Source: Deltaproteobacteria bacterium (GTDB lineage: Bacteria > Myxococcota > Kuafuiibacteriia > Kuafuiibacteriales > Kuafuiibacteriaceae). Taken from it: DNA of 64,000 nt. Shown piece after piece: positions 17,708 to 26,017 of this stretch (positions within the stretch are counted from its first letter, which is position 1; each line of letters opens with the position of its first letter). Position numbers and translations under genes: made by a program. The notes beneath the pieces were generated by a model. That model was not told the origin of the DNA. It did not search any database and saw only the letters and a list, made by a program, of their open reading frames with translations. Where the stretch lies: NCBI GenBank assembly GCA_016713425.1, contig JADJPE010000005.1:5864501-5928500 (forward strand), read 5' to 3'.

Positions 17708-18742
17708 GTGAGCCGACAGCCGTCGAAGCCCGAACGCCATCGCGATGGCGCTTCGACCCAACACGAAATCGCCGGGCGCAACGTGCGATCCCACGAGCGA
17801 TCCGACTCGGCAGTCACCTTCCGACCAGCCGATCTTTTCGCGATCTCGGTGCCGTTGCTGTTCGGCCTGGCGATCGCCTTGAACGCGCGACGGGTTCCCG
17901 ATTGGGCCGAAGTCTCGGGCGCCCTCGTCGGCGCCGCCGTCCTCGGCATCGGATGCCGTATTTGGGCCACCGCATCCACGAGTCGCCTCGCCCAGTTCGC
18001 CGGGAGCTTCTACGTCATCGTCACGCTCTGGACGACCTACTCGCGCCTCAATCCGCTGATCGATCTCGTCTCGCCCGTGCCCTACGACCGCGACCTTCAA
18101 GCCATCGACGCCTTTCTTTTCGGCGTGCAGCCGTCCGTGTGGCTCGAGCAATTCCAGCGGCCGTGGCTCACCGAGGTTCTCTTCATCGCCTACGCCCTTT
18201 TCTTCTTCTGGCAACTTGCGCTCGGCATCCTGCTTTTCTTGCGACGAGACCGCGACGCCCTGGCCGACTACCTGTTGACCGTCCTCATGTTCTATATGCT
18301 GAGCTATGTAAGCTACGTGTTCGTGCCCGCGATCGGGCCCCGTTTCGACCTTGCGCCGTTCTATACGCAGGAGCTTCACGGGCTGTGGCTCGCGGATGAT
18401 ATCCGGCGTTCCTTTCTCCATATCCCGATGCTTCGTGACTGCTTTCCGTCCGGCCACACCGGTCTCACGATCTTGGTGCTCTTCCACGCGTATAAGAGCC
18501 GGGCTCGCGTCTTTTTCTGGATCATGCTGCCATGCGCAATGCTCCTCATTTTTTCGACGGTCTATTGCCGCTTCCACTATGCCATAGACCTCTTATGCGC
18601 CGTGCCTTTCATCACCGGCATTTTGCTCCTCAAGCGGGCCGTCCTCCTCGCCGCTCCAGAACCGGTTCGCGCAGCAGCCTCTCGACCCTTGCTGGCGCCT
18701 GACCGACTTCCGTCGCGCGGCCAACTTGGAGCGCGGCAGTGA
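17708..18742 (+). CDS. PAP2-family membrane protein, inositol phosphorylceramide synthase-like
   Basis: This is an integral membrane protein with about six helices. It carries the two catalytic PAP2 signatures: RDCFPSGHTGLT (phosphatase motif 2) and VYCRFHYAIDL (motif 3 His and Asp). The layout with a Phe/Tyr-rich third helix matches the IPC-synthase-like branch rather than small lipid phosphatases. Lipid head-group transfer or dephosphorylation is an inference. The GTG at 17708 has AGGCGAG ten bases upstream; a TTG at 17699 is the alternative. It overlaps the Smr gene by four bases (GTGA). Confidence 0.88.
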   Translation: MSRQPSKPERHRDGASTQHEIAGRNVRSHERSDSAVTFRPADLFAISVPLLFGLAIALNARRVPDWAEVSGALVGAAVLGIGCRIWATASTSRLAQFAGSFYVIVTLWTTYSRLNPLIDLVSPVPYDRDLQAIDAFLFGVQPSVWLEQFQRPWLTEVLFIAYALFFFWQLALGILLFLRRDRDALADYLLTVLMFYMLSYVSYVFVPAIGPRFDLAPFYTQELHGLWLADDIRRSFLHIPMLRDCFPSGHTGLTILVLFHAYKSRARVFFWIMLPCAMLLIFSTVYCRFHYAIDLLCAVPFITGILLLKRAVLLAAPEPVRAAASRPLLAPDRLPSRGQLGARQ

Positions 18743-19512
18743 AGAAGGCGAGTAGGCGCAGCAGCCGCGGCAGCAACCCGAACAAGAACAAGAACAAGAA
18801 CAAGAGCGCGCCCTTCAACAACCCATTCGTGGCCCATCGGAGCGATCTTAAGCAGAAGATCCAAGAATCCGTGCCGCCCGACCCGCACGAAGCCGAGCGA
18901 AGCAGAGTCTCGGGCGGGCGACGCCAGGGGCCCGAGCCCGAGACCCCCGAGCAGCCCAGTGCGGAAGACGACTTCGCGCGGCTTATGAACGGCCTAGAAC
19001 CACTGAACGCCGATCCACGCGGGCGATGGCACCCGGATCCTCCACCCCCCAACGCGGACCACGTACCACTTCACGACGAAGATACCGAAGTGTACGAAGA
19101 GCTCCTCGATCTGGTCGAAGGACGCACGCACTTCGACATCGACGCCTCGGACGAGTTCCTCGAGGGCGCGATCGAGGGGCTCGACCGCCGCATCGTCTCC
19201 AAGCTGCGACGCGGCGCCTACACCATCAAGGCTCACCTCGACTTGCACGGTCTCACCCGAGATGAGGCGCGCGAGGCCGTCGAGCGTTTCCTCGCCGAGT
19301 GTCAAGGTGCCCACCAGCGCGCCGTACTCATCGTCCATGGCCGAGGTCTCAACTCACCAGACAACATCCCGGTTCTCAAGGGGCTCCTCCAGTCCTGGCT
19401 CGAGCGCGGACGCATCGCAAAGAGAGTACTGGCGTTCGCGACGGCAAGACCGCATGATGGCGGCGCCGGGGCGGTCTACGTCCTGCTCAGGCGGATGCGG
19501 ACGGAACGTTGA
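18739..19512 (+). CDS. Smr-domain protein
   Basis: The last 95 residues are a Small MutS-related domain (LDLHGLTRDEA, VLIVHGRGLNS, AFATARPHDGGAGAVYVLL), which in family members binds or nicks branched nucleic acid or rescues stalled ribosomes. The first 150 residues are charged and probably disordered, opening with an NKNKNKNK run from a hexamer repeat. No MutS ATPase part is present. The GTG start overlaps the previous stop and its own stop overlaps the dgkA start (TTGA), so three genes form one operon. Confidence 0.9.
   Translation: MKKASRRSSRGSNPNKNKNKNKSAPFNNPFVAHRSDLKQKIQESVPPDPHEAERSRVSGGRRQGPEPETPEQPSAEDDFARLMNGLEPLNADPRGRWHPDPPPPNADHVPLHDEDTEVYEELLDLVEGRTHFDIDASDEFLEGAIEGLDRRIVSKLRRGAYTIKAHLDLHGLTRDEAREAVERFLAECQGAHQRAVLIVHGRGLNSPDNIPVLKGLLQSWLERGRIAKRVLAFATARPHDGGAGAVYVLLRRMRTER
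18781..18804 (+). repeat. AACAAG hexamer repeat (4 copies) inside the Smr gene
   Basis: Four perfect tandem AACAAG units encode alternating Asn-Lys in the disordered N-terminus. The length change would stay in frame, so the tract can vary without loss of function. Confidence 0.8.
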
Positions 19513-20162
19513 GCGCCTCTCAGAGCCAGATCCCTGACGACTCAAGCGCCTTACTCTCGGTCTTGTCTCAGCGCCGAGGTTTCGTAGCCTCGGTGTCGTA
19601 CGCCGCCGATGGCGTGCTACGAACGCTCTTGACCCAGCGCAACATGAAGATTCACTGGGTGGCCGGCCTCGCCGTCATGCTCGTCGGGATGGCCCTTCCG
19701 CTGGACATCGCAGCCCGCGCGAGCCTCATCTTCTGCGTCTTTGTCGTGCTCACCATGGAGACGCTCAACACCGCCCTCGAGGCCTTCGTCGATCTTCACG
19801 TACGCCAATATGCCAGAACCGCCATGATCGCGAAGGATGCTGCCGCAGCCGCGGTGCTGCTCCTCGCCATCGCCGCCGTCGTAGTGTTCGCGGACATCTT
19901 GTTCCACAACTGGGGCTCGGTCACGCGAAGCACCGAGGCGATTCTCCGCACGGTGTTCTTCGGGCTGCCGCTCTTGGTCGCGATGGCGCTGATTCTGATC
20001 TTGCCGCGCTCCGTGTGGCAGCTCGCAACACTCGGACTCCTGGCTTGCGCGCTCACCACCATCCTCGCGTGGTACTCGCGGGACGAGGTGTTCAGCCTGG
20101 GTGCGATTTCTTTCGTGCTGGGCGGGCTTCTCGCGCGCGCCTGGGAGCGCCGGCTCCTCTAG
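19509..20162 (+). CDS. dgkA: Diacylglycerol/undecaprenol kinase with extra membrane domain
   Basis: Residues 20-140 are a DgkA-family kinase, a small trimeric inner-membrane enzyme that phosphorylates lipid alcohols. The signatures are METLNTALEAFVD, with the catalytic glutamate, and AKDAAAAAVLLLAIAAVVV. The usual protein is about 120 residues; here a further 75 residues add two or three membrane helices and end LLARAWERRLL. The start is TTG, coupled to the Smr stop. With the PAP2 gene it suggests lipid-phosphate metabolism. Its last 71 bases overlap the convergent ATPase-like gene. Confidence 0.88.
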   Translation: MSASQSQIPDDSSALLSVLSQRRGFVASVSYAADGVLRTLLTQRNMKIHWVAGLAVMLVGMALPLDIAARASLIFCVFVVLTMETLNTALEAFVDLHVRQYARTAMIAKDAAAAAVLLLAIAAVVVFADILFHNWGSVTRSTEAILRTVFFGLPLLVAMALILILPRSVWQLATLGLLACALTTILAWYSRDEVFSLGAISFVLGGLLARAWERRLL

Positions 20163-22050
20163 GGCGACGCCAAGACCCCGGGCGACGTCCGCCGACGATG
20201 GGCCGCCCCGAAAGCCAGACAGAAGACACGCCGATCAGCGTGCCGCTCAATCCGCCGAGAACGTCGAGCCACGCCAGGACCACCGCGATCATCGGTGCGC
20301 CAACGCCAAGGATTGCCACATCGATGCTCGCCTGGCGCCGCAGTCGTTTTGCAGCCGCCGCGAAATGACCGAACCCCGGCAGCGCGGGATCGAGGAGGCG
20401 GGAGGCTTCGGTCTCTGAAATACGAAGTCCAGGCGCCGGCCGCACGACGCGAATGCGAAGCCCTGCGCTCGGCGTCGGCGCTTTCTCGAGCAGCAAAGAG
20501 CCATCACGCGCTTCGAGCGGGGCGCCATCGCAGCGAATCCCCGCCGCCTCGGCGATGGACCGTCGCGTCGTATCCGGAAGTCCTGGCAGTAGCGTCGCCT
20601 CAAGCGACCGCGCCACATCCGCAGCCTCTTTGTGCGACTCGACCCCAATGCCCAGAATGCCGAACACGCCGCCCCGCTCGTCACGCCGCGCCAAGACCCA
20701 GGTGATGAGGCCCCGACCTCTCAGAAACTCGACCGGCCCCTCCGCTGAGACGTCGAGCTCGATGCCTTCGAGCTCGCGCAGCGCCTGCTGCGGCCCGAGG
20801 ACCCAGCGATGGCCGGTGACGGTGCCATGAAAGACGGACTGTTCCTTACGAAGCGCAGCACCGGCCAGTGGCGTCAGATGCTTCTTCTTGAGGAACGCAC
20901 GAAGCGACAACAGCTCGGGGGTATCGTCGTGCTCGATGAGCGCGGCGGCAATTCGAATCACCTCGTCGGGCGCGAGGTCGCCAAGCGCCACCGCTTCAAC
21001 CTGCCCCGGCGCGGCGAGCAGGTTCGGGTCCAACTGCCACCGCCGAACATACGCCAGAGCCTCGAGGTCCTTGGCGCGCGAGACGATCACGCCGTGCGCC
21101 CGCGAAAGAATCGCAAGATCCGACCAAAGCTTGGCCTTGCGAAGTGAGGGAACGGCGGAAAGGCTGGCGAGCCCCATCCCAGCGAGCATCGGGATGAGGT
21201 CGAGCCACGTCTGGTCGGACCGCACGACAAAGAGCGCAACGATCGCCCCGACCGCCACCACCGCGATCCCGATGGCAGCGCCGATCATCTCTTTCCCGGG
21301 CGACGCGAGATCCTGCAGGCACGAAGCCCGAAGCCGATCCCCCACCGCAACGAGCGACTCGTCGAGACCGCGCTCCGCGCGAAGAACAAGCTCGGGCACC
21401 GTGGAGAAAGTCCCAGCAAAGACGTAGTCTCCCGGCTTCTTCGCGACCGGAAGCTCAGCCCCAAAGAGCGAGGACTCATCGACGAAGCCGCTTCCCTCCA
21501 AGATGGTTGAATCGACCGGGATATCCTCCCCTGGCGACAATTCGTAGACATCGCCCCGGGCAAGCGAACCCACGGCAACCTGGGCGCGCTTCTTTTCTCC
21601 GGGCTTTCGGAGGCGAACCTTGCGCTTGCGGTCGAAGGAAGCCGACGGCATTTCGATCCGATCGACGCGGGCGCGCGCGAAGCGTACTGCGGAAAAGACG
21701 AGCGCAAAGCCTCCGGTCGTCGTCAACGCCTGATGGACGAACGTGGGCAGCACATCATCGTCCATCAGTCCCCAAATCGCCATCACGAGACCTAAGAGTG
21801 CCGTGAGCGGTAAGAGGCCCAGCATGAGGAGTACGTCTCGCCGCGGACGCGCGATCCACGACGACATCACCGCGGCGAGCGCCAGGGCCACGCCCACCAC
21901 CGCCCAGTCGAGGCCAAGCACCGGCTCGCCGGCGCGTCCCGTCAGCGAAAACAACCTGGCTGCGATCCCAGCAACGAGCGCGAAAGCGCCGATACCGATC
22001 CCGAACGCTGCGCGTAGGCGCCCGTGGCTCTCATCTCGTCGAATGTTCAC
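20092..22050 (-). CDS. P-type ATPase-like protein lacking catalytic motifs (probable pseudoenzyme)
   Basis: The order of parts follows heavy-metal (P1B) ATPases. N-terminal membrane helices come first (about 10-125), then an actuator-like domain (GDVYELSPGEDIPVD, VDESSLFGAELPV), a membrane pair, a phosphorylation-domain-like start (GVIVSRAKDLEALAYV), a nucleotide-binding-like part (GTVTGHRWVLG) and a final membrane pair. The working motifs are altered or gone. TGES is FGAE (196-199). The CPC helix reads SLSAVPSL. DKTGT reads DPNLL (Asp341 kept, KTGT lost). TGDN is replaced by PGLPD and GDGxND is absent. The frame is intact with a GTG start, so it is a maintained gene. Role unknown; a regulatory or structural membrane protein is an inference. 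Confidence 0.8.
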   Translation of the reverse strand: MNIRRDESHGRLRAAFGIGIGAFALVAGIAARLFSLTGRAGEPVLGLDWAVVGVALALAAVMSSWIARPRRDVLLMLGLLPLTALLGLVMAIWGLMDDDVLPTFVHQALTTTGGFALVFSAVRFARARVDRIEMPSASFDRKRKVRLRKPGEKKRAQVAVGSLARGDVYELSPGEDIPVDSTILEGSGFVDESSLFGAELPVAKKPGDYVFAGTFSTVPELVLRAERGLDESLVAVGDRLRASCLQDLASPGKEMIGAAIGIAVVAVGAIVALFVVRSDQTWLDLIPMLAGMGLASLSAVPSLRKAKLWSDLAILSRAHGVIVSRAKDLEALAYVRRWQLDPNLLAAPGQVEAVALGDLAPDEVIRIAAALIEHDDTPELLSLRAFLKKKHLTPLAGAALRKEQSVFHGTVTGHRWVLGPQQALRELEGIELDVSAEGPVEFLRGRGLITWVLARRDERGGVFGILGIGVESHKEAADVARSLEATLLPGLPDTTRRSIAEAAGIRCDGAPLEARDGSLLLEKAPTPSAGLRIRVVRPAPGLRISETEASRLLDPALPGFGHFAAAAKRLRRQASIDVAILGVGAPMIAVVLAWLDVLGGLSGTLIGVSSVWLSGRPIVGGRRPGSWRRPRGAGAPRRAREARPARKKSHPG

Positions 22051-22356
22051 GCGGAGCCCAGCTTAGGGCCGACCGCGCGAGAAGTCAGCCTCGCTGAGAC
22101 GCGGACCGCAACGATCGCTTCGATCCCGGAATGTAGAAATCCATCCGTCCAAGATCCGAGGGTTGGTGACAAACAGGCAACGCGCCATGGCACGACGCCC
22201 CGTAGGCGGACCACGGCGTGCAACTCAGTCGAACGTCGGCCGCTCTTCGGATCCTGTTCCGTTGACACCCCCATACCCCACCTCTAGAGCCAAACGGGTG
22301 CCCTTGAACCGAACCCTGCGCCGTGCGTCGGCGTCTGTTCGCTGCGTGGAGATCCA
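22051..22356. other. Intergenic region between divergent genes
   Basis: This 306-base stretch contains no convincing ORF or RNA. It holds the start regions of the ATPase-like gene (minus) and the OB-fold-like lipoprotein (plus), and one promoter-like element listed separately. Confidence 0.6.
22262..22290 (+). promoter_or_regulatory. Sigma-70-like promoter for the OB-fold-like lipoprotein
   Basis: TTGACA is followed after exactly 17 bases by TAGAGC. The predicted transcript would start about 60 bases before the ATG at 22357. Confidence 0.4.
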
Positions 22357-23958
22357 ATGATTCGATGCAAGCTCCTCCCCTTCCCAGTCCAAGCTCTAAC
22401 CTTGATCTGGGCCTCGCTAAGCCTGACCGCGTGCGGTTCCGAGGCGCGCCAGGGTTCTGCGTTCACCCCGGACGCCGGGACCTCTCTGGCCGACGGAGGC
22501 TCAACGCCGACCGGCGATACCGGCGTCATTACAACGCCACCGCTCGCGCTTACGGAATGCCCGAAGAGCGGGAGCCTCACGGTCTGCGATCTGAAGCTCT
22601 TCGGCAGCGCGCGACAACCGGCGCGCGACGAGCCCATCACCCTGAAGGGTGTCGTCGCCACAACCGCGCCCTTCGCCGTATCCACGGACAAGGATACTCA
22701 GGAGGTCAAACTCTGGGGGCTCTTTGTGCAAGACCCATCGCTCAGTCCCAATCAGTACGCTGGGGTCCAAGTTGTCTTCGACCCTTCGCTGGTCGAATCT
22801 GCGCCCGCCGAAGGAGATGTCGTGGACATCGAAGGTCAATACAGCCTCTTCGGCCCCGATGGAGGGCGGCCGCAGGCGCAGGTCAGGGTCCGCACATTCT
22901 CGACCACGGGGCATGCAACCGTCAGCCCGGTCGCGTTCGCCAGCCCGGAGCTCCTGGCGCAAGGCACGAGCGCTGAAGCCTACGAAGGCATGCTCGTACA
23001 AGTCTCGAACGTCACCGCCACCAAGCTCGAAGTCCCGTCCCAAAGTGGGTCCGGAGTTCTTTTCGACGCGTTCGAGATCGACAACACGCTCGTCGTCTCC
23101 ACCGAGATCACGACCTATCGCGTCCAAGCATCTGAAGGATTCGAGCGCATCACTGGCGTGCTGCGACTCGGCACAAGCCCCTTCAGCGCCGGCCTGTACC
23201 TTCTTACGCCGCGAAAGGGCGCCGACATCGAATCCAAGACGCCCCGCGTGTTCTTGAGCTCTATCCCAGAAATTCACCAGAAGCCGGACCACTGCACCAA
23301 CAACGACCAAGCCGACTCATGCGTACGCGCACGTCTTTCGAACGTGGTCGTCACGGCGGTTGGGGGCTATGAGAACGCCACTTTGAGATCGCTGTGGGCG
23401 CAGGACGCCTCGATCAAAGACGGCCGAAACGCGGGCATCAAGATCATCTACGCGAAAGACGACGCCCGCTATCGTCCAAAGGTCGGTGAGAACGTCGATG
23501 TCGAAGGACGCATCCAACGCTACTACGGCGCGCTCCAGATCTACCTCCCGGAAATCCTCAAGGGCTCCGGCACATCCACCATCACCCCCGTTGTGGTCAC
23601 ATCGGCCGATCTCGCCGCAGAGGCAACCGCCGGCAGCAATCCGTACGAGGGCGCACTGGTCAAAGTCGTCGATGTCGAGGTCACTTCGGTCTGTATCGCC
23701 GACCAAAACGGAAAAGATCGCGGGAACTGGGGTCTCGGCGACCAAATCTTCGTAGGGAGCGCGTTCGACTACGACTACAACGGCGACCTCGCCGATTGCT
23801 CCGACAACAAGCCATGCGCCTGCGACGACCACGCTCGCCCCGATGATATGCGCACAAAAGGCGACCGCTTCGAGTCGGTGACGGGCGTGGTCAACTACGC
23901 GTACGATCGCTACCGCCTCGAACCCCGGAACTCAGGCGACCTCAAGATCGCCCGCTAG
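22357..23958 (+). CDS. Lipoprotein with tandem OB-fold-like domains
   Basis: The signal peptide ends in the lipobox SLTAC (Cys26), followed by a Gly/Asp/Thr linker. The mature part holds repeated units, each with a vxxxGxV...xxGxQ/ixxxxYxG pattern (GDVVDIEGQYSLFG, YEGMLVQVSNVTA, GENVDVEGRIQRYYG, YEGALVKVVDVEV). These are like the OB-fold-related segments found beside secreted endonucleases and in Bacteroidetes DUF5689 proteins. No nuclease active site is present. A Cys/Asp-rich insert lies near 455-480 (DYDYNGDLADCSDNKPCACDD). It ends 50 bp before the convergent protease gene. Binding of a surface polymer is an inference. Confidence 0.78.
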   Translation: MIRCKLLPFPVQALTLIWASLSLTACGSEARQGSAFTPDAGTSLADGGSTPTGDTGVITTPPLALTECPKSGSLTVCDLKLFGSARQPARDEPITLKGVVATTAPFAVSTDKDTQEVKLWGLFVQDPSLSPNQYAGVQVVFDPSLVESAPAEGDVVDIEGQYSLFGPDGGRPQAQVRVRTFSTTGHATVSPVAFASPELLAQGTSAEAYEGMLVQVSNVTATKLEVPSQSGSGVLFDAFEIDNTLVVSTEITTYRVQASEGFERITGVLRLGTSPFSAGLYLLTPRKGADIESKTPRVFLSSIPEIHQKPDHCTNNDQADSCVRARLSNVVVTAVGGYENATLRSLWAQDASIKDGRNAGIKIIYAKDDARYRPKVGENVDVEGRIQRYYGALQIYLPEILKGSGTSTITPVVVTSADLAAEATAGSNPYEGALVKVVDVEVTSVCIADQNGKDRGNWGLGDQIFVGSAFDYDYNGDLADCSDNKPCACDDHARPDDMRTKGDRFESVTGVVNYAYDRYRLEPRNSGDLKIAR

Positions 23959-24007
23959 CCCCGCTAGCCGCCCCCCCCTTGCCCCCACCCGAGCCTCTCC
24001 TTCTTGC

Positions 24008-25945
24008 TCAACTGCGGTGACCACGCGGCGCCCCAAAAGCCCGCCATCCCACAAGCGCAGCCAACATTGCCCAAAAGCCGAAGAAGGTTGCCGAAGGCGT
24101 CGACGGGGCCTCGCCCCCCAGCCCGTTTGCGCTCGCGTCGCGGCAGCTGCACGAAGCCCCACACTCCGGGTCGCAATCGCAATCGGGGTCACACCGGCTC
24201 GTCGCATCGCAGACGCAGTACGAGCCGCCATTCTCGGCCGAAACCGGTCGCGCGTCTTCACTCGCGGTCGGATCGGTGAAGGACTCAGGCCAACACAGCC
24301 CCTGGGTCGACCCGGTCTCCGGAATGCAGCGAAGTCCGGCCGCGCAAGCGTCGGCATTCGTGGTCGAACAAGGCGTCGTACAAAGGCGCGCGCTCCGATA
24401 CAGGCTGCAAAGACCCGATGCGCACTCCGAGCTGTCGACGCAGGATTGGCCGAGATACTTGAAGCCAACCCCGGGCTCGCAAAGCCGCCTCGACAAACCT
24501 TCGTACGCTTTGCACTGTTCGTTGGACCGACATTGGTCCGCCGAAACATCACAGGTGCGATAGCAGACCGCGGAATCGAGCCCCTCCGTCTCATCGTACG
24601 CGCAGAAAGAATCGCCATCGCATTCCTCGGGCACACACGGCTCGCCGGCGTGCGCGATGGTAAAACAGGCGTTCACGTTGTCGCGGTCGGCCGCCGGAAG
24701 GCAAAGGCTCCGGTCGGCCGCGCAAGGCGACCCAACCGCGCTCGCTTCACAAAGCGGATAACAGAAGGCAGCCCCACCGCCCGGCAACGGCAAACAAGCG
24801 AAACCTGCTTTGCATGTCTCGTTTGCATAGCAGATCTCATTGAAGCCGCCTTTGCCCGCCGGATCACAGATTCCGCTCGTGGGCACACACGCACTGACCA
24901 CCGTTGCCCCGACGCTCCCCGTGACACACGTGAACCCAGTCGGGCATCCCGACGCGTGGCCGGGTGTCGGATCGCAAGGCTTCGAGCAGAACGAGCGCTC
25001 GCCATTCACACCCGGGATCTTGACGCACAACCCACCGTTGCAATGCGCCTCGGTCGCACACATGTCGCAAAGCTCGTCGACGGGTGGGGGGACAAGGCAC
25101 AGCGCACCCAACGCCCCCGCCAACGTGCACGGGTAGCCGGACGGACAGCTCCCCGACTGCCCCAACACGCACTGTCGAGTGCAATACGCCCTCTCCACGA
25201 CGGGGTCAGCCACGCACAGGTCATCGACGCAATCTGACCCCTGCGCACACGGCGTCCCGACCGTCGCCCCACCCGCGGGTGTCCCAGGAAAAGGCGTCCC
25301 GTTTCCGTAGAGCGAGCAAAGGCCTTGAATGTCATCCGTCGCGGGCGCTCTCTGGATGAGTTTATTGTTCGACGGGTACATCGCGGCCGTCGTGTCGGTG
25401 CTGTGGTCGAGACCGAAGAAGTGGCCAATCTCGTGGAAGAGAACGGTCTCGAGATCCACCCTCGGCGGCGACCCGGCGCCCACTTCGGCATCGACCGTCG
25501 TGAAACGCCAGCTCGCACCGTTCACGATGATGTCGGCGTCCGTGATGCGCCGATTCGTGTCGAGCGTGTAGAACGTGTACGTCAGCGCCAGCGTCCCGGC
25601 ATCGACCGGCCAACTGGCTTCGTCCTCAACCCAAAAGATGCGATGGTGCCCATCGTTGCCGATCGTCGCTGGCTCTACGAACGACGCTTCTCGGAACGTC
25701 AGATAGGCGCAGGAAACGCCTTCCCAGGTCGCGAAGGCACGCCGAATGGCGACGAGATCTGAGCCGTCGACCACGTCGTCCGAACCACTCGGCTCGAGCT
25801 GATAGGACACGGGCGTATCGGCATCGACGAACCAGCGGTGCCCAGACGCTGAGAAGGCGAACGCTTCGACGTCGGCCCAAAGAAGCGCCAGCAGAGAGAG
25901 GGAAGCGACCGGAATACACTTCTTTGCGTGCGAGCCTCGCGCCAT
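24008..25945 (-). CDS. Matrixin-type zinc metalloprotease with Cys-rich stalk and C-terminal anchor
   Basis: A signal peptide is followed by a matrixin/astacin-like catalytic domain (about 35-215) with the zinc-binding motif HEIGHFFGLDHS and the Met-turn AMYPS. Residues 230-590 are a stalk of some ten Cys-rich units of the form C...(D)CvdglCv. The C-terminus has a CDCDPECGASCSC cluster, a hydrophobic helix (FFGFWAMLAALVGW) and a basic tail, resembling the MYXO-CTERM-type surface-sorting signals of delta bacteria. The ATG at 25945 is preferred; GTG and TTG codons lie just upstream. It is likely a cell-surface protease whose substrate is unknown. Confidence 0.9.
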   Translation of the reverse strand: MARGSHAKKCIPVASLSLLALLWADVEAFAFSASGHRWFVDADTPVSYQLEPSGSDDVVDGSDLVAIRRAFATWEGVSCAYLTFREASFVEPATIGNDGHHRIFWVEDEASWPVDAGTLALTYTFYTLDTNRRITDADIIVNGASWRFTTVDAEVGAGSPPRVDLETVLFHEIGHFFGLDHSTDTTAAMYPSNNKLIQRAPATDDIQGLCSLYGNGTPFPGTPAGGATVGTPCAQGSDCVDDLCVADPVVERAYCTRQCVLGQSGSCPSGYPCTLAGALGALCLVPPPVDELCDMCATEAHCNGGLCVKIPGVNGERSFCSKPCDPTPGHASGCPTGFTCVTGSVGATVVSACVPTSGICDPAGKGGFNEICYANETCKAGFACLPLPGGGAAFCYPLCEASAVGSPCAADRSLCLPAADRDNVNACFTIAHAGEPCVPEECDGDSFCAYDETEGLDSAVCYRTCDVSADQCRSNEQCKAYEGLSRRLCEPGVGFKYLGQSCVDSSECASGLCSLYRSARLCTTPCSTTNADACAAGLRCIPETGSTQGLCWPESFTDPTASEDARPVSAENGGSYCVCDATSRCDPDCDCDPECGASCSCRDASANGLGGEAPSTPSATFFGFWAMLAALVGWRAFGAPRGHRS

Positions 25946-26017
25946 CACGCTCAAATTCTGTGCGTTCGGGCGCCCTCACACAATAGCCATCGAACGACCG
26001 CTGGTTTCTCTGAGGTC

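Noticed and set aside
17627..18577. 316-codon minus-strand ORF opposite the PAP2 gene
   Set aside because: The plus strand has clear PAP2 motifs and membrane helices; this frame is charged low-complexity sequence.
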